A DNA stretch of 20,279 nucleotides from Lentimicrobium sp. (GCA_022758945.1 JAEMQE010000032.1:3318-23596), one strand, 5' to 3'; shown: positions 6,204-13,743, numbered from the stretch's first letter. Program-made: numbers and translations. Notes: generated from the sequence alone by a model not told the origin.

Positions 6204-6731
6204 ATGGAAAACGAAATTATGCTTTCTGAAGAATTGATTTCTAATAAAATTTACTTTATTAGAAACCAAAAAGTAATGCTGGATCGTGATTTAGCAATGC
6301 TTTACGCTATTGAAACCAGGGTTTTAAAGCAAGCCGTAAAAAGGAATATATCCAGATTTCCAGAGGATTTTATGTTCGAACTAAATAAATTAGAGTTTGA
6401 AAATTGGAGATCACAATTTGTGACCTCCAATTCCGACAAGATGGGTTTACGTTATTTACCAATGGCGTTCACTGAACACGGCGTTCTTATGTTGTCTAGT
6501 GTCCTAAATAGTGACAAAGCTATTCAGACCAATATTCAAATTATGCGGATATTTTCAAAAGTGAGACAAATGCTTTTGGACACTACCGATTTAAAAATAG
6601 ATATTCTTCAAATTCAGAAAAAATTAGAAAACCACGACAAGAATATTGAGTTGGTTTTCTCTTATTTGGATGGATTGTCCGAGAAAAAAGAAAAGGAAAA
6701 GACAAGAACAAAAATTAGTTACAAAAAGTAA
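6204..6731 (+). CDS. ORF6N-domain DNA-binding protein
   Basis: A 175-residue ORF6N (phage KilA-N/Bro-like) protein. The domain spans residues 10-101: KIYFIRNQKVMLDRDLAMLY, VKRNISRFPEDFMFEL, WRSQFVTS at 68-75, LRYLPMAFTEHGVLMLSSVL. Residues 110-160 form a likely coiled coil and the tail is strongly basic. The family is common in prophages and scattered singly in Bacteroidota genomes; it is thought to bind DNA, and its role is poorly known. A longer frame from a GTG at 6174 would start inside palindrome B, so I prefer ATG 6204, where the family-like sequence begins. The gene interrupts a polysaccharide run and has repeats on both sides, which suggests an acquired cassette. Confidence 0.85.
   Translation: MENEIMLSEELISNKIYFIRNQKVMLDRDLAMLYAIETRVLKQAVKRNISRFPEDFMFELNKLEFENWRSQFVTSNSDKMGLRYLPMAFTEHGVLMLSSVLNSDKAIQTNIQIMRIFSKVRQMLLDTTDLKIDILQIQKKLENHDKNIELVFSYLDGLSEKKEKEKTRTKISYKK
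6402..6432. repeat. Palindrome C inside the ORF6N coding region
   Basis: A 31-base palindrome centred at 6417, with 14 of 15 pairs matching (the exception is A6410 against C6424). Its middle, TCACAATTTGTGACC, is identical to that of palindrome B. It is read in frame as WRSQFVTS flanked by asparagines (residues 67-76 of the ORF6N protein), a peptide I recall as conserved in the family. Confidence 0.8.
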
Positions 6732-6748
6732 ACTAACAAAAGGAAGAA

Positions 6749-6775
6749 GATTGCTTCGTTCCTTGCAATGACAAA
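6749..6775. repeat. Dispersed repeat, TTTGTCATT family, copy 2 (short)
   Basis: The stretch GATTGCTTCGTTCCTTGCAA followed by TGACAAA matches a familiar bacterial repeat (translated VIARNEAI or CKERSNLL). ATTGC (6750-6754) pairs with GCAAT (6765-6769 area). Its AATGACAAA end is three bases from the wecB ATG, so the repeat forms the whole translation-initiation flank of wecB. It looks like half of a longer inverted element. Confidence 0.7.
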
Positions 6776-6778
6776 AAA

Positions 6779-7864
6779 ATGAAAATAACCATAGTAGCAG
6801 GGGCAAGACCCAATTTTATTAAAATCGCACCCATCATCAAAGCGATTGAAAAAAAGCAAAATGAAGGAGCGAATGTTTTCTATCGTTTGGTGCATACAGG
6901 TCAGCATTATGACAAAAACTTGAGCGATACTTTTTTTGAAGAATTAAATATTCCGAAGCCCAACAGTAATCTGGAAGTAAAAAGTGGTTCGCAAGCGGAA
7001 CAAACCGGAGCCATTATGGTCGCTTTCGAAAAAGAATTGTTGCAAAATCCTTGCGATTTGGTTTTGGTGGTTGGCGATGTCAATTCGACTATGGCTTGCG
7101 CTATTGTAGCTAAAAAACAAAATATAAAAGTCGCTCACGTTGAAGCCGGAATTCGCTCTGGTGATATGACAATGCCCGAAGAAATCAATAGAATTGTCAC
7201 CGACAGTATTACCGATTATTTCTTTACTACCTCAACCTCAGCATCCGAAAATTTGTTGAAATATGGAGTTGAGTCAGCCAATATTCATTTTGTGGGCAAC
7301 GTGATGATTGATACTTTATATCAAAATTTAGACAGAATTTTTGAACCTTTTTTTTGGAAAGAATTTCAGTTGGAAACCGGAAATTACATCATTCTCACTT
7401 TGCATCGACCATCAAATGTGGATGAAGAACAATCCTTAATTAAATTGCTACAAGGCATTGATACAATGGCTAACGGTAAAAAAGTGATTTTTCCCATTCA
7501 TCCCAGGACAAAAGCTATTTTGGGCGAAACCTATTTAGACTTGAAAAACATCCTTTTTGTAGAGCCGCAAGGTTATTTAAATTTTATGTATCTCATCAAA
7601 AATAGTTTTGCCGTAATTACGGATTCTGGAGGTATTTCTGAAGAAACTACCGTTCTAGGAATTCCGTGTTTTACGATGCGAAACAACACCGAAAGACCCG
7701 AAACACAAAGCATTGGAACCAATACTTTGGTAGGAACTTATATAGAAAATTTAGAAAACCTGTTTGGAGAATTCCTTAAAAATGGAAGAGGAAAAGCAGG
7801 AATTCCAGAACTTTGGGACGGAAAAGCTTCCGAACGAATTATTGAAATTCTACTTCATAAATAA
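6779..7864 (+). CDS. wecB: UDP-N-acetylglucosamine 2-epimerase, non-hydrolysing
   Basis: Converts UDP-GlcNAc to UDP-ManNAc, a precursor for surface polysaccharides, in the cytoplasm. The 361 residues have the GT-B-like epimerase pattern: GARPNFIKIAPI at 8-19, HTGQHYD at 39-45, VGDVNSTMA at 98-106, HVEAGIRSGDM at 120-130 with PEEINR at 133-138, LHRPSNVD at 208-215 (a variant of the more usual HRREN), HPRT at 241-244, and DSGGISEE at 282-289. All key acidic and histidine residues appear present. Paralogous UDP-GlcNAc3NAcA-type epimerases share this pattern, so the exact substrate may differ. No promoter is seen directly upstream; it is probably read from the higBA-ligase transcript. Confidence 0.88.
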   Translation: MKITIVAGARPNFIKIAPIIKAIEKKQNEGANVFYRLVHTGQHYDKNLSDTFFEELNIPKPNSNLEVKSGSQAEQTGAIMVAFEKELLQNPCDLVLVVGDVNSTMACAIVAKKQNIKVAHVEAGIRSGDMTMPEEINRIVTDSITDYFFTTSTSASENLLKYGVESANIHFVGNVMIDTLYQNLDRIFEPFFWKEFQLETGNYIILTLHRPSNVDEEQSLIKLLQGIDTMANGKKVIFPIHPRTKAILGETYLDLKNILFVEPQGYLNFMYLIKNSFAVITDSGGISEETTVLGIPCFTMRNNTERPETQSIGTNTLVGTYIENLENLFGEFLKNGRGKAGIPELWDGKASERIIEILLHK

Positions 7865-7873
7865 AACCGCAAT

Positions 7874-7969
7874 TTTGTCATTCCGTAGGAATCTCAACAA
7901 ACATAAATCAGTAATTTTAGATTCCTACGGACTCGAGAGCTATGCTCGAATTGGCGAAGCAATGACAAA
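7874..7969. repeat. Dispersed inverted repeat, TTTGTCATT family, copy 3, compound
   Basis: The left end is TTTGTCATT (7874-7882) followed by CCGTAGGAATCT (7883-7894). The matching inner arm AGATTCCTACGG is at 7919-7930, but the matching outer arm AATGACAAA is at 7961-7969, separated by a 30-base insertion with its own small hairpin (TCGAG at 7933-7937, CTCGA at 7945-7949). It occupies nearly all of the 119-base gap between wecB and the family 4 glycosyltransferase gene. I see no promoter in this gap. Confidence 0.78.
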
Positions 7970-7983
7970 AAGAGTGAAAAACA

Positions 7984-9168
7984 ATGCAAGAAATCCTCAT
8001 CATATCAAATTATTATCCGCCTGAAAAAGGAGCTGCTGCCAATAGAATTGAGCAATTGGCTTTGAAATTACATCAAAACAATTACAAGGTTTCTGTGCTT
8101 TGTCCGTTGGGAAATTATCCAAAAGGCGAGTTGTTTCCAGAATACAAAGGGAAGTTTTGGGTAACGGAAAAACTTCAGAATATTACCGTAAAACGACTTT
8201 GGATTTATCCGAGCGTTAGCAAAAACATCTTCAAAAGAACACTTTCGGTTCTGTCGTTTGCTTCCGTTTTATTTTTTTATTTATTGAGCAAAAAAACGCC
8301 CAATAAAGTTGTCGTTCAATCGCCTCCATTGTTGTTGTCTTTCGTTTCGGTTTTGGTGCTTTCGCTGATGCGAAAAAAAATAATCTTGAATGTTTCTGAC
8401 TTGTGGCCTTTGGCGGCTATAGAATTAAAAGCCTTGAAAAAAGACAGTTTTTCACATCAAGTTTCTTTGTTTTTTGAACAATTTATATATTCAAGAGCTA
8501 GTTTAATCCTTGGTCAATCTAACGAAATCATTACTCACATTCATTCCATTTTTCCAGAAAAAGAATGCCATCTGTACCGCAATTTTCCCGACCATCAAAC
8601 TGCTGAAATGCATTTTGAAACTAACTTAAATGAACCTATTAAGCTATTTTACGCAGGATTGTTGGGTGTTGCACAAGGTGTTTTTGAATTGTGCAAAAGA
8701 ATCGAATTGCAAAATTTAAACATCGAATTACATATTTTTGGCGATGGTGCCGAAAAATCACAAATCGAAGATTTAATCAGGCAAAATCCAAAGAATAAAA
8801 TATTTTTTCACGGAATGTTGGAACGTAATATGCTGCACGAAAAACTGCAAACTTTTGATATTGCTATTGTGCCCCTCAAAACAAGAATTTATGGCTCTGT
8901 GCCTTCGAAAATATTTGAATACGGTGCTTTGGGATTTCCTATTCTTTATTTTGGTGGTGGCGAAGGCGAATCCATTGTAAAAGAAAATAATTTGGGTTGG
9001 GTTGCTGAAGTTGGAAATTTCGAAAGCTTAAATGCTACATTATTTGAAATTTCAAAAGAAGGAAAAGACAAAATTCAAACAAGGAGGAAACAGGTTTTTG
9101 ATTGCGCTGAAAATAATTTTAATCTTGATTTTCAAATAAAAGTATTAATTGAAAAAGGTGTTTTTTAA
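7984..9168 (+). CDS. Glycosyltransferase family 4
   Basis: A 394-residue GT-B fold enzyme that transfers a sugar from a nucleotide donor during polysaccharide assembly, resembling WbuB-type N-acetylfucosamine transferases. The N-terminal signature NYYPPEKGAAANRIEQLA is at 9-26, a membrane-associating hydrophobic hairpin lies near 86-129, the domain-joining FYAGLLGVAQG at 222-232, and the donor-binding region HIFGDGAEKS at 250-259 and SVPSKIFEYGALGFPI at 305-320. It has no signal peptide and probably sits on the inner face of the membrane. It follows wecB and overlaps the convergent sugar transferase gene by four bases. The WbuB likeness rests on the opening motif; the donor sugar is not known. 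Confidence 0.85.
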   Translation: MQEILIISNYYPPEKGAAANRIEQLALKLHQNNYKVSVLCPLGNYPKGELFPEYKGKFWVTEKLQNITVKRLWIYPSVSKNIFKRTLSVLSFASVLFFYLLSKKTPNKVVVQSPPLLLSFVSVLVLSLMRKKIILNVSDLWPLAAIELKALKKDSFSHQVSLFFEQFIYSRASLILGQSNEIITHIHSIFPEKECHLYRNFPDHQTAEMHFETNLNEPIKLFYAGLLGVAQGVFELCKRIELQNLNIELHIFGDGAEKSQIEDLIRQNPKNKIFFHGMLERNMLHEKLQTFDIAIVPLKTRIYGSVPSKIFEYGALGFPILYFGGGEGESIVKENNLGWVAEVGNFESLNATLFEISKEGKDKIQTRRKQVFDCAENNFNLDFQIKVLIEKGVF

Positions 9169-10517
9169 TACGCTTTCTCATCTCCTTTTAAAGTATTGAA
9201 GATGGTGTTGAATATAATTTTAATATCTAATAAAATGGACCAATTTTCCATATAGAAAATATCATATTTTACTCTGTTGATAATGTCTTCGTCTGATTCT
9301 ACTTCGCCTCGAAAACCTTTAGTTTGGGCAAGTCCAGTGATTCCGGGTTTAACAAAGTGACGCACCATAAATTTATCTACTTTTAAAGCATATAAGTTAG
9401 CGACGCTTACCATATGGGGTCTAGGCCCTACAACTGACATTTCACCCAATAAAACATTGAAAAATTGTGGCAATTCGTCAATGCTGGTTTTTCGAATAAA
9501 TTTGCCCACTTTGGTTATTCTAACATCATTTTTTGAGGCTAAATCTAAATCTGCTTTGTCATTTACCTCCATTGATCTGAATTTATAACAATTGAATTCT
9601 TTATAGTTTAGACCGTTTCTTTTTTGAACAAAAAACAAAGGTCCTTTTGACTCCCATTTTATTATTATGGCTAAAATTGGCGTAAGCCAAGACAATAGTC
9701 CCACAATTATTATTGTTGAGAAAACAAGGTCAAAAACACGTTTAATGACTTTGTTCAAGGTTTCGTCCTGCAAAATGTTCCTTAAAGAAATAACAGGTAT
9801 ATAATCATAATATTCAAACTTCGCATTTCGCGAAAGGATTTGTTTTTCGCCGGGAATAAACTTTAGTGTTTTCAAATTATTGTCGGCAAAATGGATGATA
9901 TCACTGATTTGACTATCAGATAAATCGGCCATTGAACAATAAATCTCATCGGTTTTAGTTTCCAAAGCAAAGCAAAGACATTCGTCAATTCTTTCCTTTT
10001 TTTGGTCTTCCAGAGTGAATACTTTTATTAATTTATATCCGTAATCCGGATTTTCAGTGAAAAATGTTTTTAATGGATTGATGTTTTTATTATTTCCCAA
10101 CAAAACAACTGTTCTAGAATTTCCTCCAAATAAAACCCTGAATTTTCTAAGAAAATAATAAATAGAAAGTTTGAATAATAGAATTAAAACTAACGATAAA
10201 ACAACAAATAAAAGAACTCTTTTTTGATTGGAAGTTTCCGAATAAAAATACTCTAACACAAGGCAAAACAAGGCAAATAATATTCCTTGTTTTAGCGTAC
10301 AATTTAAAATTGCAATTACCTTAGTGTATCTATACACTTCATAAAAACCTAGGTTAGCGGCTATAATAAACCAAGTAAAACTTATAAAAACCGCATAATA
10401 AATTTCATTTGCATGAAAAGGCATAATATAAACAGCCAATACATTGATGATTATTAAATCTATCAAGTAGGAGAAAGGGCGAATGTATCCTGAATATCTT
10501 CCCGTTTTGGTCTTCAC
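9165..10517 (-). CDS. Polyprenyl-phosphate glycosylphosphotransferase (sugar transferase)
   Basis: Initiates a surface polysaccharide by moving a sugar-1-phosphate onto undecaprenyl phosphate at the inner membrane. The 450 residues have four or five N-terminal membrane spans (about 12-32, 41-55, 78-92, 100-121), a Rossmann-like middle region starting at VVLLGNN (137-143), another membrane helix at 262-285 and the catalytic sugar-transferase domain at 255-450: YKFRSM at 311-316, KTSIDELPQFFNVLLGEMS at 343-361, VGPRPH at 363-368, and KPGITGLAQ at 390-398. It starts with GTG at 10517-10515, whose first base is the last base of the upstream TAG stop (TAGTG), indicating translational coupling to the decarboxylase gene. 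Confidence 0.9.
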   Translation of the reverse strand: MKTKTGRYSGYIRPFSYLIDLIIINVLAVYIMPFHANEIYYAVFISFTWFIIAANLGFYEVYRYTKVIAILNCTLKQGILFALFCLVLEYFYSETSNQKRVLLFVVLSLVLILLFKLSIYYFLRKFRVLFGGNSRTVVLLGNNKNINPLKTFFTENPDYGYKLIKVFTLEDQKKERIDECLCFALETKTDEIYCSMADLSDSQISDIIHFADNNLKTLKFIPGEKQILSRNAKFEYYDYIPVISLRNILQDETLNKVIKRVFDLVFSTIIIVGLLSWLTPILAIIIKWESKGPLFFVQKRNGLNYKEFNCYKFRSMEVNDKADLDLASKNDVRITKVGKFIRKTSIDELPQFFNVLLGEMSVVGPRPHMVSVANLYALKVDKFMVRHFVKPGITGLAQTKGFRGEVESDEDIINRVKYDIFYMENWSILLDIKIIFNTIFNTLKGDEKAY

Positions 10518-11500
10518 TAGTTCATATATTTAGAAAAATCCTTATGCTCTTCTTTTAATAACTCTTCTGTTGACAAAGATTTGAAATAGTCGTATGTGAT
10601 TTTCATGCCTTCTTCCCTATTAACTTTGGCTTCCCAACCCAGTAATTCTTTGGCTCTTGTGATGTCGGGCTGGCGCTGCAAAGGATCATTTATTGGAAGA
10701 GGATAATACACTACTTTTTGAGTCGTTCCTGTCAATTTTATGATTTCATCGGCAAAATCCTTAATGGTAATTTCGTCTGGATTCCCGATGTTTACTGGAT
10801 AGGCATAATCCGAATGCAGTAATCTAAAAATGCCTTCTATTTGATCATCTACATAACAAAAAGAACGCGTTTGCATTCCATCACCAAAAATAGTCAAGTC
10901 TTCGCCACGAAGTGCTTGTCCGATAAATGCAGGAATAACTCGACCGTCATTGAGTCTCATTCTAGGTCCATAAGTATTAAAAATTCGAACAATTCTGGTT
11001 TCTACACCGTGAAAAGTATGGTAAGCCATCGTTATGGATTCTTGGAATCTTTTAGCCTCGTCATAAACTCCTCTTGGCCCAATTGTATTTACATTTCCAT
11101 AGTAATCTTCGGTTTGAGGATGAACCAATGGATCTCCATAAACTTCCGAAGTTGATGCAATAAGAATTCTGGCTTTTTTGACTCTTGCCAATCCTAAAAG
11201 ATTATGTGTTCCTAAAGAACCAACTTTCAAGGTTTGAATTGGAATTTTCAGGTAATCAATCGGACTTGCCGGCGAAGCAAAATGAAGTATGTAATCTAAT
11301 TTTCCGGGAACGTGAACAAATTTGGTAATATCGTGATGATAAAATTCGAAATGTTCTAATTTGAATAAATGCTCTATATTTTTTAAATCCCCTGTAATGA
11401 GATTGTCCATCCCAATAACAAAATATCCCTCTTTGATAAAACGGTCACAAAGATGTGATCCTAAAAATCCTGCTGCTCCGGTAATTAATATTCTTTTCAT
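10517..11500 (-). CDS. UDP-glucuronate decarboxylase-type SDR (UDP-xylose synthase-like)
   Basis: An extended short-chain dehydrogenase of 327 residues with NAD-binding GAAGFLG at 8-14, STSEVYGDP at 116-124, catalytic YDEAK with Y146 and K150, FNTYGPRMR at 174-182, and the C-terminal NDPLQRQPDIT at 271-281. This combination, especially SEVYGDP plus the GPRGVYDEAKR segment and DPLQRQPDI, is characteristic of UDP-glucuronic acid decarboxylases, which make UDP-xylose. A closely related 4,6-dehydratase or epimerase is less likely. The product would feed the polysaccharide whose synthesis the next gene starts. It is seven bases from the DinB-like gene and coupled to the sugar transferase. Confidence 0.85.
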   Translation of the reverse strand: MKRILITGAAGFLGSHLCDRFIKEGYFVIGMDNLITGDLKNIEHLFKLEHFEFYHHDITKFVHVPGKLDYILHFASPASPIDYLKIPIQTLKVGSLGTHNLLGLARVKKARILIASTSEVYGDPLVHPQTEDYYGNVNTIGPRGVYDEAKRFQESITMAYHTFHGVETRIVRIFNTYGPRMRLNDGRVIPAFIGQALRGEDLTIFGDGMQTRSFCYVDDQIEGIFRLLHSDYAYPVNIGNPDEITIKDFADEIIKLTGTTQKVVYYPLPINDPLQRQPDITRAKELLGWEAKVNREEGMKITYDYFKSLSTEELLKEEHKDFSKYMN

Positions 11501-11507
11501 AAATAAT

Positions 11508-11954
11508 TTATTTGCCTAATAATCTTCGATGGTAATTTATTTGTCCAAGATGATAGGTTAAGTGAGTTGTTAAGTGAACTAATAAATATTCTAAAGTAGT
11601 CTTTTTGTCAAAAACCAAAATTTCGTGTTCGCTTTTGAGTTGTTCTTCTGTAATGTTATTCAAACTCATTTCAACCACTAAAATTGTGTTATCAATTTGA
11701 TCAATCAGTTCTTTTTTTGATGTGTTTTTATGCGAAAATTCAAGTTCACGATTCCTAATATAATTTGTCTTTCCGAACTCTGATCCAATATAAGTATTTA
11801 AATTTCCTATCAGATGCAAACACAAATTCCCAGCAGAATTAGCAATATTACCTTCTACAATCCAAAGTTTAGATTCGTCTTTGTATAAATTTATTTCTGA
11901 TTTCAATCGAAGTAAATCTCTAATAAAAATCGATTTTAAAGTTTCTACAAGCAT
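11508..11954 (-). CDS. DinB-like (DUF1572-type) putative metal-dependent protein
   Basis: A 148-residue protein predicted to form the four-helix DinB/YfiT fold. The three histidines expected to hold a metal are visible: H47 in NLCLHLIGNLNTYIG and H127 and H131 in LLVHLTTHLTYHLGQINYHRR. The pattern fits DUF1572 proteins, some of whose relatives are thiol transferases in low-molecular-weight thiol chemistry; its own substrate is unknown. It starts directly after the DUF6909 stop with no gap and ends seven bases before the decarboxylase gene, so it is in the same operon, an odd partner for sugar genes. Confidence 0.78.
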   Translation of the reverse strand: MLVETLKSIFIRDLLRLKSEINLYKDESKLWIVEGNIANSAGNLCLHLIGNLNTYIGSEFGKTNYIRNRELEFSHKNTSKKELIDQIDNTILVVEMSLNNITEEQLKSEHEILVFDKKTTLEYLLVHLTTHLTYHLGQINYHRRLLGK

Positions 11955-13634
11955 TTATCTTACATTAAAAATTTGTTCTAATATTTTGATTGTAATCAAA
12001 TAAGTAGGTTTAACTCCAGTTGTTCCCAATCCTCCAGAAGCCAGTGTGCTTCCTGTTTCCAGTGGATTATCAGATGCATAATAAGCATATCGAACTTTCA
12101 CATCTTGCGGAATACTTTTTCTGATTTTTGAGGCAGATTGAATGGCTTTTTGATAATAAGAACCTTCCATTTCCAGTCCAATTACGCCCCAAGTCGATTC
12201 GTGGAAGAATTTTAATAAATCCTTGTTTTGCAAGGATGTGCCAAGAACGGTAACCATTGGACCGGCAAAAACCGGAATGTCATCAGCTGCAAACATTTCG
12301 GCAGTTAATTCGTTATTGAAGAAATAATTGTCCGCGGTTCCTTCATTGATGTGAGCTGTTGGAATCATTATATCGCCTTTATCGCCTTCCAAAATTCCAG
12401 CTTTACCCATAATAGAAACAGATTCAACATTCAATAATATGTCTTTTTTATAGGGTTTCAATAATTCGTCAATGGTTTCATAAGCTTGTTCGCCAAAAGC
12501 ATAATCCATTACAATTATTACGGGTTTTTTATCTCCTGTTTTTGCTAAAGGAAACGATGATTTTGCCCAATCAATTTTGGCTGTGTCAAAAATTTGCACG
12601 TCAATATTAGTTCCAGAATCGTCCGGAAGTGAAATCATTCCGTGCAATTTAGCAAATTCCTCTACTTTATCCCTAACCTCATTGGCACCAGATTTACTCA
12701 ATTCTTCATAAATAAAGAAATCAGATTTGTCTTTAAATTTGGTTTTTAAAACCGTAGTGGCAAAAATGGAATTCATTACACTATGCATATTGGCGCTGAT
12801 AACGTGAATTGGTCTATCTAAAAGGTTATGTTTTTTTAATACTTCCTTAATATTAGTTGCCCAAATCTCCCCGTGAATATGATGTCCCAATCGTTCTCTT
12901 AGAATAGGACTGAAGGTTATCGTTCTTTTATTATCGTCCACCACTTCTTCTATGGCTAATTTTCCAAGCCAATAAATAACGTCTAAAAAACGATCTGGCG
13001 AAACTTCTGAACCAAAAGCATCATAGATGTCCAAAACTTCAATAAATGTTCTTCCAAGAATATTTGCGACGTGCGAAACCGCTTTCTCTTTCTCAATTTG
13101 ATTGAGTTTTTTCTTTTGAGAAACTGCTTGTTCCAATTTTTGCCAATCGCGAGAAACTTCGCCAGCGTCATCTAGTAAAACTCTGTTTCGTATCTTGTGT
13201 GATTCGATAAAAATAAAGGTCAAATGCGTCAAAATATCATAAATATCCGAACGTCCACGAGTGATTTCGACATTCATTTGTTCTTCGTCAATTCGATAAC
13301 AATTACGTCTCCTTTTTGGAGGAACAATTGCCTGAAAATGGGATTTTGAATAGCCTTCATCCGAAGTCAAATTGATGAATCGACACTCTTCAATTCCTAT
13401 TGGAAGTCGTTCGATAACATATAAAAGCCCGCTTAATTCTACTTTTTCTTCAGCTATATTTCCATAAATTTCTGGTCGCAACGAAAGCAATGCTTCACGC
13501 AAAGTTTCTCCCGAAACTCCCATTGGTTTATAAAATCCGCGGTTAAATAAATGGCGCATTGTAATGTACATTTTTTCGATTGCCGCTGAGGACTCTTGTG
13601 CTCTTGATCTTGATATGTTTTTTATTTCTTTCAT
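11955..13634 (-). CDS. DUF6909 family protein with nucleoside-phosphorylase-like C-terminal half
   Basis: A 559-residue soluble protein that I recall as DUF6909, present in Flavobacteria. Residues 1-250 are helix-rich with no motif I know. The C-terminal half, about 370-559, has features of the PNP/UDP phosphorylase-nucleosidase fold: MGKAGILEGDKGDIMIPTA at 409-427, VTVLGTSL at 461-468, GLEMEGSYYQKA at 486-497 (the EMEG ribose-binding motif) and YYASDNPLETG at 518-528 (an aspartate where the catalytic one is usual). It may therefore act on a nucleoside or nucleotide, like AMP nucleosidase, but this is inference. It heads the minus-strand operon that continues into DinB-like, decarboxylase and sugar transferase genes. 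A promoter lies about 110 bases upstream. Confidence 0.7.
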   Translation of the reverse strand: MKEIKNISRSRAQESSAAIEKMYITMRHLFNRGFYKPMGVSGETLREALLSLRPEIYGNIAEEKVELSGLLYVIERLPIGIEECRFINLTSDEGYSKSHFQAIVPPKRRRNCYRIDEEQMNVEITRGRSDIYDILTHLTFIFIESHKIRNRVLLDDAGEVSRDWQKLEQAVSQKKKLNQIEKEKAVSHVANILGRTFIEVLDIYDAFGSEVSPDRFLDVIYWLGKLAIEEVVDDNKRTITFSPILRERLGHHIHGEIWATNIKEVLKKHNLLDRPIHVISANMHSVMNSIFATTVLKTKFKDKSDFFIYEELSKSGANEVRDKVEEFAKLHGMISLPDDSGTNIDVQIFDTAKIDWAKSSFPLAKTGDKKPVIIVMDYAFGEQAYETIDELLKPYKKDILLNVESVSIMGKAGILEGDKGDIMIPTAHINEGTADNYFFNNELTAEMFAADDIPVFAGPMVTVLGTSLQNKDLLKFFHESTWGVIGLEMEGSYYQKAIQSASKIRKSIPQDVKVRYAYYASDNPLETGSTLASGGLGTTGVKPTYLITIKILEQIFNVR

Positions 13635-13664
13635 CTGGAGATAATATTTGTTTTTTTAAGGAAG

Positions 13665-13722
13665 ATGGAATCGCCCTACTTTGATTAGTGTTTATGAAAT
13701 CCATTTGATATGGCGATTTCAT
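13665..13722 (-). promoter_or_regulatory. Structured 5' leader of the DUF6909 operon
   Basis: Two mutually exclusive hairpins share one arm. Bases 13665-13675 can pair with 13712-13722 over 11 positions including one G-T, with AATCGCC/GGCGATT perfect. Alternatively GAAATCCA at 13696-13703 can pair with TGG and ATTTC within 13711-13720, around TTTGATA. Both lie between the predicted promoter and the start codon. No run of T follows on the minus strand, so it does not look like a classical attenuator. Confidence 0.35.
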
Positions 13723-13743
13723 TAATTTCTATTTTGTAACCTG

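Noticed and set aside
6118..6732. AAGTAAA occurs at 6118-6124 and 6726-6732 and could be a target-site duplication flanking the ORF6N cassette.
   Set aside because: The seven bases are AT-rich and both include or adjoin stop codons in a lysine-rich context, so chance is likely. The real ends of the cassette are not defined.
7764..8024. Open frame across the end of wecB, the compound repeat and the start of the glycosyltransferase gene.
   Set aside because: It is in another frame of two genes and otherwise consists of repeat sequence; no family likeness.
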